A stretch of 5,334 bases of DNA from Clostridiales bacterium (lineage in GTDB: Bacteria > Bacillota > Clostridia > Oscillospirales > Acutalibacteraceae), in assembly GCA_020859725.1 (NCBI GenBank), contig JAJBVR010000024.1:1-5334 (forward strand), written 5' to 3'. A program made the translations under genes and the position numbers. Position 1 is the stretch's first letter; each line of letters starts with the position of its first letter. Shown here in pieces: positions 1-5,334 of this stretch. The notes below the pieces were generated by a model, which saw only the letters and a program-made list of their open reading frames with translations, made no database searches and was not told the origin of the DNA.

Positions 1-85
1 CACTGATACAAGAAACTTTAACAAGTTTACACAAAACTATTGACACAATCATTTTCGTAAAGAAATGTGATAATATACTCCATAA

Positions 86-94
86 TGCTATAAT
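86..94 (+). promoter_or_regulatory. Candidate extended -10 promoter element
   Basis: The sequence TGCTATAAT matches the TGnTATAAT extended -10 consensus of the housekeeping sigma factor exactly. It sits 48 bases before the start codon. The -35 is weak at the correct spacing, so the assignment rests on the -10 alone. In such AT-rich DNA a chance match is possible. Confidence 0.45.
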
Positions 95-129
95 ATTTAA
101 TTTAATAATAGTATTAATCGCCTAATGTC

Positions 130-136
130 AGGAGAA
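130..136 (+). promoter_or_regulatory. Ribosome binding site of the Ig-like protein gene
   Basis: AGGAGAA, a strong Shine-Dalgarno sequence, lies five to six bases before the ATG at 142. It fixes the start codon, and the first residues from this ATG form a convincing signal peptide. No comparable site precedes the second or third coding segment, so those segments are not likely to be translated independently. Confidence 0.85.
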
Positions 137-141
137 TTTTT

Positions 142-237
142 ATGAAATACGCGTCAAAAAAATTATTAAGCATTTATCTGTCATTTATGATGATTATTTC
201 CATGGCTGCGCCTGCCTTTACGGTTGCTTACGCCGCG
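142..237 (+). other. Signal peptide coding region
   Basis: The first 32 codons give a basic N-terminus (K2, K6, K7), a hydrophobic core rich in L, I, M and F, and an end of AYA-A followed by G-N. Cleavage is expected after A31 or A32. No lipobox cysteine is present, so this is a Sec/signal peptidase I substrate rather than a lipoprotein. Confidence 0.88.
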
Positions 238-1647
238 GGAAACACCATAAACATTACAGATTTAAACGGGACGGATATTACCGAACGTCAAACCGTTAAA
301 GAATATGAAAGTGTTCAGCTCGGCTACACCACAACAGAAGCCGTGCCGGACGGAGGCCATGTTGAATGGGAAAGCAATCTGCCGCTTCTTGCAGGAGTTG
401 ACAGCTCCGGCAAGGTTACCGGATACGATTATTCAAAATCCGCTGTTATTAATCTTTGGATTGATGAAAACATTCGTGTTTTGCCTTTGGTGGGTAATTC
501 ACTTGCGGATTCTATCCTTAATTCACTTCAAAACACCGGCGTTGATTTGGATGATATGAATAACGATCTTATTGTGGCTATAGTGCGTGGAATTGCCGGG
601 GATACTCTTGCCGACAGTCTGCAAACGGCGCTGAACAGTATGAATGTTAAAATCACCGCCACCCTTTATAACGCCGATGGAAATAAAATATCTTCAGACA
701 CGGTTGAATTTGTAGTTGAAAAAAATTTAGTAGCAAGCGTCATAGCAACCGGCGCACATATTACAAACAGAAATATTGTGCCGCTTGAGGTTGCCGTTGG
801 CACAACGGTTCAGCTTTACGGAGCCGTTACTCCCGTAAGGCTTGGTCATTCGGTAAAATGGGTTATGGGAAGCAGTATTTTGGATTTAAGTTCAAAAAAC
901 CACGCTTCTGTAAGTTCTGACGGGCTTGTCACTTTCACTTCAGCCGGTGAAGCCACAATAAGAGTTGAGGATGCAAGTAACGCCTTAATAAGCAGCACAA
1001 TTACTTTTACAATTTACGACCCTGCTGATTTGCCGCTTGAATCTTTTGATATTACTGGAACAACCAGTGTGGCGGAAGGAGAAACAAGTCAGCTGGCAAT
1101 AACAAATATTGTACCTGCCGGAGCGTATACCGGCGATTTGAAATGGGAAAGCGCCGACACTTCAATAGCCGTTGTTGATCAAAACGGAAATGTTACAGGT
1201 CTTGACGGAGGCAGCGGACTTGTAACCTACAGCCGCACAACTCAAATTACCGCAACGGCGGGAGGAGTATCAAAAAGCATAGATTATACAGTAAGCAGAA
1301 AGGTGATCGGTTCATCCATTTCGGCTGTTGAGATTTCCGGACCTGATACAATTCCTAATAATTCCTCCACAGCTTATCAGGCCGATGTAAAACCGGATCG
1401 TTTGAATACAAACAGCTCCGTTTACCGTGAATGGGGAATAACCGACCCTCTTACAGGCGATATAATCTGGGCTTATGAAAACAACCCGGCGCAAACAAGC
1501 TTGGCATCAATTTCTTATGATGGCGTTGTGACCCCGAATTCAAGCGGAATCATAACGATTCATGCCCGCGCAACTATGAATGATGTTGTGCAGGAAGCTT
1601 CAAAAACAATAAGCATAGGCACCCCTATTGAAAGCTTTTTCGCTTGA
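142..1647 (+). CDS. Ig-like domain surface protein, N-terminal segment (frame 1)
   Basis: This segment starts at an ATG with a strong ribosome binding site and encodes 501 residues. Residues 1-32 are a signal peptide: K2, K6 and K7 give positive charge, residues 8-23 are hydrophobic, and AYA-A at 29-32 is the likely signal peptidase I site. Residues 34-195 are an Ig-like domain with an apparent helical insertion (114-168). Residues 196-292, 299-387 and 388-497 are BIG_2-like domains, recognisable by a W in strand C (W240, W335), a V/I-D-x-x-G-x-V-T turn and a glycine-rich turn before the last strands. The frame ends at TGA 1645-1647 just after the fourth domain, and the last few residues (FFA) are out of the natural frame. 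If this stop is real, the product would be a secreted fragment without an anchor. No cysteine is visible in this segment, common for exported Gram-positive proteins. Function beyond an Ig-like scaffold is not recognisable. Confidence 0.88.
   Translation: MKYASKKLLSIYLSFMMIISMAAPAFTVAYAAGNTINITDLNGTDITERQTVKEYESVQLGYTTTEAVPDGGHVEWESNLPLLAGVDSSGKVTGYDYSKSAVINLWIDENIRVLPLVGNSLADSILNSLQNTGVDLDDMNNDLIVAIVRGIAGDTLADSLQTALNSMNVKITATLYNADGNKISSDTVEFVVEKNLVASVIATGAHITNRNIVPLEVAVGTTVQLYGAVTPVRLGHSVKWVMGSSILDLSSKNHASVSSDGLVTFTSAGEATIRVEDASNALISSTITFTIYDPADLPLESFDITGTTSVAEGETSQLAITNIVPAGAYTGDLKWESADTSIAVVDQNGNVTGLDGGSGLVTYSRTTQITATAGGVSKSIDYTVSRKVIGSSISAVEISGPDTIPNNSSTAYQADVKPDRLNTNSSVYREWGITDPLTGDIIWAYENNPAQTSLASISYDGVVTPNSSGIITIHARATMNDVVQEASKTISIGTPIESFFA
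241..726 (+). other. N-terminal Ig-like domain with helical insertion
   Basis: Residues 34-113 have BIG_2 features (VQLGYTTTEAVPDGGHVEWES, then the turn VDSSGKVTGYD), and residues 169-195 look like the closing beta strands (VKITATLYNADGN). Between them, residues 114-168 break the beta pattern: a proline and glycine turn (LPLVGNSLADSIL) leads into a segment rich in L, I, A, D and N with two LADS repeats (121-124 and 156-159), consistent with two or three amphipathic helices. The order fits an Ig fold with a helical subdomain inserted before its last strands. This is read from sequence pattern, not from a structure or profile match. Confidence 0.55.
727..1017 (+). other. BIG_2-like domain 2
   Basis: Residues 196-292 read as a single Ig-like module: a first strand with ASVIATG, VAVGTTVQL, then VTPVRLGHSVKW with the strand-C tryptophan, VSSDGLVTFTSAGEATI as the characteristic turn and glycine, and a closing strand ending ITFTIYD. 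This is a typical BIG_2 layout and length. A short PADLP linker separates it from the first dyad. Confidence 0.75.
1036..1626 (+). repeat. BIG_2 dyad, copy 1 (domains 3 and 4)
   Basis: Two Ig-like domains form a unit that is repeated immediately downstream. The first (residues 299-387) begins LESFDI and contains LKWESADTSIAVVDQNG followed by VTGLDGGSGLVTY and ITATAGGVS. The second (388-497) is longer and carries an inserted tryptophan-containing loop (EWGITDPLTGDIIW) before LASISYDGVVTP. The repeat period to the second copy, measured from PLESF to PIESF, is 591 bases (197 codons). Confidence 0.72.
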
Positions 1648-2278
1648 AAAAGGCGACGGCTTTACTACGAATATTTTAACCGGAAGCAGAGAGTCCTATT
1701 TAAAAGAAGGAGCCTCGGCTCAAATAAACATTTCAAACATTCTTCCCTCTGATTTTGATGAAAATCTTTTGGACAATGTTGTTTGGAGCAGTTCAGACCC
1801 ATCGGTTGCATCTGTTGATGAAAACGGCGTTGTTTTCGGATTGGACTCGGGCGGTTTAACAATTTATAATAATAAATCCGTTACTATAACAGCAAGCGTA
1901 GGCGGTGTTTCCGCGTCAATAACTTTCAGCGTCAGAGGAGACAGTGTAAACCGTTTGGTTTATGCACAAAAAAGCGGAAGCGATTGTGTTATTAAGGATT
2001 TTCCGCGTTCCTATTCATATAATTTTTCCCCGTCCCGCATAAATGCAAGCAATGTTCACTGGGGTGTTTCTTATGACGACGGAAGCAGACCTTGGGAAGC
2101 ATCTTGGAGCAGTACAAGCGGAAATACCGAAAACAGCGTTGCATCGGTGGATTCAAACGGAACCGTAAGCGGTGTAGGCGCGGGAACCACCTCACTGTAT
2201 TTGTTCGGAAGAACAGGTCTTACTTCTATAGACGGTTCCTATGCCGAAGCGGTGAAAGAAATAGAGGTTATTGAAATC
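1627..2278 (+). repeat. BIG_2 dyad, copy 2 (domains 5 and 6)
   Basis: This copy matches the first dyad in order. It begins IESF; its first domain has VVWSSSDPSVASVDENG, then FGLDSGGLTIYNN and ITASVGGVS, paralleling the same positions in copy 1. Its second domain has the longer tryptophan-containing loop (VHWGVSYDDGSRPWEASW) before VASVDSNGTVSG. The first frameshift lies four codons into this copy, in the linker, so nearly all of it is read in frame 2. Copies 1 and 2 have clearly diverged, so the duplication is old. Confidence 0.7.
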
Positions 2279-2548
2279 GAGCCAAAATCAATAACTCTTA
2301 CGCCGCCGCAGAAAAGCGAATATATTGAGGGCGATTCACAACTTGACCTTACCGGAATGGAAGTTAAACTTACATATAACCGTGAGGATATCGCAAAATA
2401 TTACGGAGAAGAATATGCAAACAGCCTTACGGAAGATCAGCTTACCGTTCATGTAAGCGATTACACGGTTAGCGAAATAAATAACAATATTTTGGACTCA
2501 ACCCAAATATATTCTTGTTACCGTTACAAGAGCGGGAAAAACGTTTAA
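1628..2548 (+). CDS. Ig-like domain surface protein, middle segment (frame 2)
   Basis: This is the continuation of the same protein after the first frameshift. A TTG at 1628 could nominally start it, but no Shine-Dalgarno sequence lies upstream, it overlaps the end of the first segment, and the product has no signal peptide, so independent translation is not supported. True coding in this frame begins near 1637. It contains the second BIG_2 dyad (about 1637-1945 and 1946-2278) and the first part of a Big_3-like domain (from 2279: SITLTPPQKSEYIEGDSQLD, then LTGMEVKLTYN). The natural frame is lost near 2507: the last residues, IYSCYRYKSGKNV, fit no strand pattern and end at TAA 2546-2548, while frame 3 across the same bases gives the expected closing strands (ILVTVTRAGKTFNAVFPIVV). 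Confidence 0.82.
   Translation: MKAFSLEKGDGFTTNILTGSRESYLKEGASAQINISNILPSDFDENLLDNVVWSSSDPSVASVDENGVVFGLDSGGLTIYNNKSVTITASVGGVSASITFSVRGDSVNRLVYAQKSGSDCVIKDFPRSYSYNFSPSRINASNVHWGVSYDDGSRPWEASWSSTSGNTENSVASVDSNGTVSGVGAGTTSLYLFGRTGLTSIDGSYAEAVKEIEVIEIEPKSITLTPPQKSEYIEGDSQLDLTGMEVKLTYNREDIAKYYGEEYANSLTEDQLTVHVSDYTVSEINNNILDSTQIYSCYRYKSGKNV
1636..1640 (+). other. Frameshift site 1 in a run of five T
   Basis: Before this run the protein is in frame 1 and after it in frame 2. With four T instead of five the reading becomes TPIESFSLEKGDGF, joining the domain 4 end to the domain 5 start without a break and restoring the PxESF motif that opens both dyads. As given, frame 1 meets TGA at 1645. A one-base homopolymer expansion is the simplest explanation, whether real or from base calling. 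Confidence 0.8.
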
Positions 2549-2573
2549 CGCGGTATTCCCTATAGTTGTGCAG
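2279..2573 (+). other. Big_3-like domain, first copy, split by frameshift 2
   Basis: The segment has the Big_3 (group 3 bacterial Ig-like) layout: an opening strand SITLTPP, the Y-x-E-G-D-x-x-L-D-L-T-G-M hallmark, VKLTYN, a variable loop with DYTVSEINNN, and closing strands VTVTRAGKTFNAVFPIVV. The loop includes EDIAKYYGEEYANSLTEDQL, longer than in the second copy. The closing strands are in frame 3, so the domain is split by the frame break at 2502-2507. Confidence 0.72.
2502..2507 (+). other. Frameshift site 2 at CCCAAA
   Basis: Frame 2 gives ILDSTQ up to 2506 and frame 3 gives YILVTVTRAGKTF from 2508. Removing one A or one C from CCCAAA joins them (STQYILVTV or STKYILVTV) and completes the Big_3-like domain. 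As given, frame 2 stops at TAA 2546-2548. The direction is the same as at site 1: one extra base. Confidence 0.78.
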
Positions 2574-5334
2574 TCAAAACAGGTAACGGGAATAGAGCTT
2601 GAAAACCCACGATATAAATATATAGAAGGCGAAACCTCCCTTGATTTGACAGATTTAAAAGTTAAGGCTGATTACAGCAACGCCGAATCCGAATATATAA
2701 CGGATTTTGTTGTAAATGAATCCGAATTTAACCCCAATCTTCTTGATGATGAGCAAAACATTACCGTTATATATACTCACGCGGGTAAAAGCGCTTCTGC
2801 GTCATTCCCCGTAAAGGTTTACGGAATACCGTTGGTTTCAGTTGACGAAAACGGATATAACGGCGAATGGACTGCTGATGATATTACATTTAATCTTTCT
2901 TCAACACATCAGCTTGACGGAGTGACCTATTATTATAAAACCGATTCAAATTCAGAGCCGATTCAAATTGACGGAAACTCTGTTACAATTAATTCAAATA
3001 CGGAGGAAACATACTATTTCAAAGCGGTAAACAGCGAGGGAATAGAAAGTGAATACACCGCGGGATATTCAGTGCACCGTGACGATATAACGCCATCATT
3101 TACTCTGACGCCCGAAACGGAAACTTTAACCAATAAATCCTACACAGTTGCAATATCCGATTTAAGAATAGGAAATTCAGGAATCCAAAGTATTACGGTG
3201 AACGGAAGCGAAATCTCAAAATCAGCATCCTCCTTTACTGTTGATAAAAACGGAACTTATACGGTTGTTATAACTGCGGGAAACGGGCTTTCGGGCACAC
3301 AAACAATTAACATTCAGAATATTGATACCGAAGCTCCGCAAATTAAGAGCATTGATATTGCAAATAAATCGGACGGAAGCTTCGCGAGATTTATAAACAA
3401 AATAACCTTTGGTCTGTTCTTTAATCGAAGGGTTGAAATAACAATAACCGCAGAAGACACGGGTGTTGCCGGATTGGATACTGTTGAATACAGATTTCTT
3501 GATGAAAACGGAAATCCCACAGACGGGAAGTGGCAGAAATATAATTCATTAAATAAGCCGTGCCAGGACCCTGATTTCAAAGGCTTTGTTGAGGCAAGAG
3601 CAACCGATAAGGCTGGAAACACTTCTGATTATGTAATATCAAACGGATATGTTATTGACGGCGCTGCCCCAACGGATGTTGAAATTACCGCTGAATATAA
3701 CGGCGCCGCATATTCTTCCGGTTCCTGGGCTGACGGTGATGTAAACATTACATTAAAATCAAACTCATTTTCGGATATTTATGAATATCAGTACAGAATT
3801 GACGGCGGAGACTGGCAGGCGGTTAACGGCAGCAGCATTACCGCTTCCCAAACAGGCAGCCATAAATACGAATTTAAGGCAATAAGCAATTCAAACCTTG
3901 AAAGCAATATATCCGAAATAACGGTAAACATTGATAAAAGCATTCCCGTTATATCTGTTGATTTTTTGGGAACGTTCGGAAGATGGACCGGAGAAAGCAT
4001 TGATTTTAAATTATCAACAAAGGAAGAATCCGTTTCCGGAATAACTTATTATTATAATAACGGAAACGGCTGGGTTGAAATAACTAACGGCAGCGAAATA
4101 ACTGTAAATGAAAATATAAATGCTTCTTACAGCTTTAAGGCTGTTAACGGCGCGGGAACAGAAAGCCATCCGTCCGATTCATACAAGGTTATGATAGATT
4201 TGAACACTCCCGAAATAAACATTCAGCCGTCTGTTACAGAACAAACCTATAAGCCTTACGCACTGAAACTTGATGTTTCAGCGGGCGAATCGGGAATCAA
4301 ATCACTTTTGGTTAACGGAGAGGATATAACCGGTCAGTCTGAGTATACCATTTCGGAAAACGGGAATTATGTGTTTACCGTTATAGGCAATAACGGTAAA
4401 ATAACCACCAAAACGGCAACTGTCTCCAATTTTTATACTCCTGTTCTTGAAATAACCGATATTGATTTCGGCAAATATTCAAATAAGCTTGATAATGAAT
4501 ACGGATTATATTTCTCATATCAACCCGAAATCACAATTTCATCAGATCATTATGATGAAGCAAACGCTGTTGTTGAATATTGCTTTGTTGATGAAAGCGG
4601 AAACGCTGTTTCTGACTGGCAGGAATATAACAAGATTTTCAAGCCCACTGTTCACGATGGCTTCAGAGGATATGTGCAGGCAAGAATAACAGATGGGTAC
4701 AACACCTCACAAATCAAGCGTTCATCCAGAATAACAGTTGATTCATCCGCTCCGTCTGCCCCGCTGATTACTGTGGTAAACAACGGCAATGTTTACACGG
4801 GTGAATGGGCGGCAGGCAGTGTTATATTCACACTTAATTCAACCGCGTATTCAGGAATTTCGGAATATTTATACCGAGCTGACGGAGGGGAATGGCAAAT
4901 GCTTTCCACGGATTCCCTTACCGTATCGGCGGACGGAATACATAATTATGAATTTAAAGCTGTTTCAAATTCAAAGCTGGAAAGTGAAATTTCAAGCTCG
5001 TCTTCTAAAATTGAAAATACAGCCCCTGCGCTTCAGGTTTCGGTAAAAGGAACCGTGGGAGCCCCCACATCAAAGAGCGTCACATTTACTCTTGCTGCTC
5101 CGAATGTTATATCTGATGTAAATTATTATTACTCAATCGGCGGCGATTGGATTAAAATGGATTCAAATGTGCTTACCGTAACCGAAGGCACAAATATTTA
5201 TCGTTTTAAGGCGGTAAACAGCGCAGGTGTGGAGAGTTATATAAGCGCAGAATACGAAGTTGATATACGCGCGGTTTCATATACTTATGCAAGCGGTAAA
5301 GTTGTCGAAACAACAGACGGAAGTACTCCGGCAA
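2508..5334 (+). CDS. Ig-like domain surface protein, C-terminal part, partial (frame 3)
   Basis: Frame 3 is open from the TAA at 2478-2480 to the right edge without a stop, over 2.8 kb. There is no ATG until 4191 and no ribosome binding site near the beginning, which shows that this is a continuation of the upstream protein and not a separate gene. Content in order: the end of the first Big_3-like domain (to 2573), a second Big_3-like domain (2574-2825), then nine beta modules in the order A-B-C-D-A'-B'-C'-D'-A''. Modules A and D share an OmpL47-like signature (YxY then a charged or glycine-rich turn with W, then FKAVN or FKAIS and ES). Module B has SGIxSxxVNG then NGxYxxxV. Module C has VEYxFxDExGN then W-Q-x-Y and a G-F/Y-V-x-A-R strand. 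The C-terminus and any cell-wall anchor are outside the window. Confidence 0.85.
2574..2825 (+). other. Big_3-like domain, second copy
   Basis: This module follows the first Big_3-like domain directly. It shows VTGIELENPRYKYIEGETSL, DLTDLKVKADYSN, then FNPNLLDDEQNITVIYTHAG and ASASFPVKV. The YIEG-(D/E)-(S/T) and LDLT motifs line up with the first copy. It is entirely in frame 3. Confidence 0.78.
2826..3950 (+). repeat. Four-module super-repeat, copy 1 (A-B-C-D)
   Basis: Four different beta modules follow each other: A about 2826-3083 (GEW, GVTYYYK, YFKAVNSEGIES), B about 3084-3344 (SGIQSITVNGSEI, KNGTYTVVIT), C about 3345-3692 (VEYRFLDENGN, KWQKYN, GFVEARATDKAGN) and D about 3693-3950 (GSWADG, EYQYRIDGGDWQ, YEFKAISNSNLES). 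The same order recurs in the next 1083 bases. A and D are related to each other and resemble OmpL47-type beta modules; B and C resemble other short bacterial Ig-like repeats. C contains a linker ending DGAAPTDVEI of the kind that separates such domains. Confidence 0.8.
3951..5033 (+). repeat. Four-module super-repeat, copy 2 (A'-B'-C'-D')
   Basis: Modules match copy 1 one for one: A' about 3951-4214 (RWTG, GITYYYN, FKAVNGAGTES), B' about 4215-4448 (SGIKSLLVNGEDI, ENGNYVFTV), C' about 4449-4775 (VEYCFVDESGN, DWQEYN, GYVQARITD) and D' about 4776-5033 (GEWAAG, EYLYRADGGEWQ, YEFKAVSNSKLES). By eye, D and D' share 9 of 12 residues in the first motif and 13 of 16 in YEFKAxSNSxLESxIS. The matching DNA differs at many third positions, so the duplication is old and the protein has been conserved. 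Confidence 0.8.
5034..5334 (+). repeat. Super-repeat copy 3, first module (A''), cut by the window edge
   Basis: After D' the A module returns: VTFTLAAPNVISDVNYYYS, GGDWIKM, then RFKAVNSAGVESY and AEYEVDI. It lacks the (E/R)W(T)-type motif near its start that A and A' carry, having GAPTSKSV there instead. The last 30 or so residues (YTYASGKVVETTDGSTPA) depart from the opening of module B, so the array may end or change type here, but the window stops before this can be decided. Confidence 0.7.

Larger units (their letters stand above)
1..141 (+). promoter_or_regulatory. AT-rich upstream region with candidate promoters
   Basis: This stretch has no coding potential that I can support and is much richer in A and T than the gene that follows. 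The best promoter candidate is an extended -10 element, TGCTATAAT at 86-94, with a consensus TATAAT at 89-94. Its -35 position (about 66-71, TGTGAT) is poor, as can be tolerated with an extended -10. A perfect TTGACA lies at 40-45, but the nearest good -10, GATAAT at 69-74 (also with an upstream TG), is 23 bases away, which is too wide for a standard sigma-A pair. Transcription from the 89-94 element would start near 101 and leave a leader of about 40 bases. I see no riboswitch, operator or terminator hairpin here. Confidence 0.5.
142..5334 (+). pseudogene. Giant secreted Ig-like repeat protein gene, two frameshifts, 3' end outside window
   Basis: Three consecutive reading frames (142-1647 in frame 1, about 1637-2548 in frame 2, about 2508-5334 in frame 3) form one gene. 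Domain content runs smoothly across both joins: the first break falls at a domain boundary where PIESF repeats the earlier PLESF, and the second falls inside a Big_3-like domain whose first half is in frame 2 and second half in frame 3. Each join needs one base removed. The corrected product has about 1730 residues before the window ends: signal peptide, six BIG_2-type domains (the first with a helical insert), two Big_3-like domains, then nine further beta modules in a repeating A-B-C-D order. Such proteins are usually displayed on the cell surface and act in adhesion or carbohydrate or matrix binding, but no catalytic or known binding residue is visible, so the role is unknown. 'Pseudogene' describes the sequence as given; if the two indels are sequencing errors, the gene is intact here. 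Confidence 0.8.

Noticed and set aside
95..120. Possible hairpin or operator in the AT-rich leader
   Set aside because: Only short A/T self-complementarity is present, as expected by chance in such sequence. No stable stem with G and C pairs or T-run is seen.
305..559. Open frame of 84 codons on the plus strand in another frame
   Set aside because: It overlaps the signal-peptide-bearing reading frame, has no ribosome binding site, and shows no domain pattern.
1312..1494. Minus-strand open frames here and at 1665-1862, 1992-2195, 3314-3622 and 3788-4000
   Set aside because: All lie opposite well-supported Ig-like domains, are short, and have compositions expected of antisense readings. None has a visible start signal or recognisable product.
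1645..1647. TGA read as a sense codon (alternative genetic code)
   Set aside because: Continuing in frame 1 past TGA gives sequence with no Ig-like pattern, while frame 2 resumes the domain at once. A frame change, not a recoded stop, explains the data.
1628..1647. Overlapping stop and restart, that is two translationally coupled genes
   Set aside because: The TTG at 1628 has no Shine-Dalgarno sequence, the second product would have no signal peptide, and the same kind of break recurs inside a domain at 2502-2507.
1636..2507. Phase-variable contingency tract
   Set aside because: Runs of five T and three A are too short for the high-frequency slippage seen in phase-variable genes, which usually have longer homopolymers or short tandem repeats.
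4462..5046. Plus-strand open frames at 4462-4689 and 4789-5046
   Set aside because: They are out of frame with modules C' and D', which are supported by their match to C and D. The alternative frames give low-complexity, unpatterned proteins.
2826..5334. Recent DNA-level tandem duplication or recombination hot spot
   Set aside because: Matching modules differ at many third codon positions and in length, so there are no long identical DNA stretches visible. The repeat exists mainly at protein level.

Overview
The window holds one very large gene on the plus strand that enters at 142 and runs off the right edge at 5334, preceded by a 141-base AT-rich upstream region. The gene encodes a secreted or surface multidomain protein made almost entirely of bacterial immunoglobulin-like (Ig-like) beta-sandwich modules. 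An AGGAGA ribosome binding site, a Gram-positive style signal peptide ending in AYA-A, a fairly AT-rich composition and the mixture of BIG_2-like, Big_3-like and OmpL47-like modules suggest an anaerobic Firmicute, most likely a Clostridia member of a gut or rumen type. That placement is inference; there is no rRNA or housekeeping gene to confirm it.

Layout: 1-141, promoter and leader; 142-237, signal peptide; 241-726, an N-terminal Ig-like domain that appears to carry a helical insertion; 727-1017, a BIG_2-like domain; 1036-1626 and 1627-2278, two copies of a two-domain BIG_2-like dyad; 2279-2825, two tandem Big_3-like domains; 2826 to the end, a higher-order array of four different modules (A-B-C-D, A'-B'-C'-D', A'') with a period of about 1.1 kb. 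No membrane anchor, LPXTG, SLH or dockerin segment is visible; if there is one, it lies past the right edge.

As given, the sequence does not encode this protein in one frame. Coding passes from frame 1 to frame 2 at about 1636-1640 (a run of five T) and from frame 2 to frame 3 at about 2502-2507 (CCCAAA). At each point removing one base restores a continuous, domain-consistent reading frame. The corrected product has about 1730 residues up to the window edge. The third segment stays open for over 2.8 kb and its repeat copies are diverged in DNA but conserved in protein, so the lesions are either recent inactivating mutations or base-calling or assembly indels. A programmed event is less likely because the second site is not slippery.

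No second gene, RNA gene, mobile element or CRISPR array is supported. Other open frames on either strand are overlaps of this gene.
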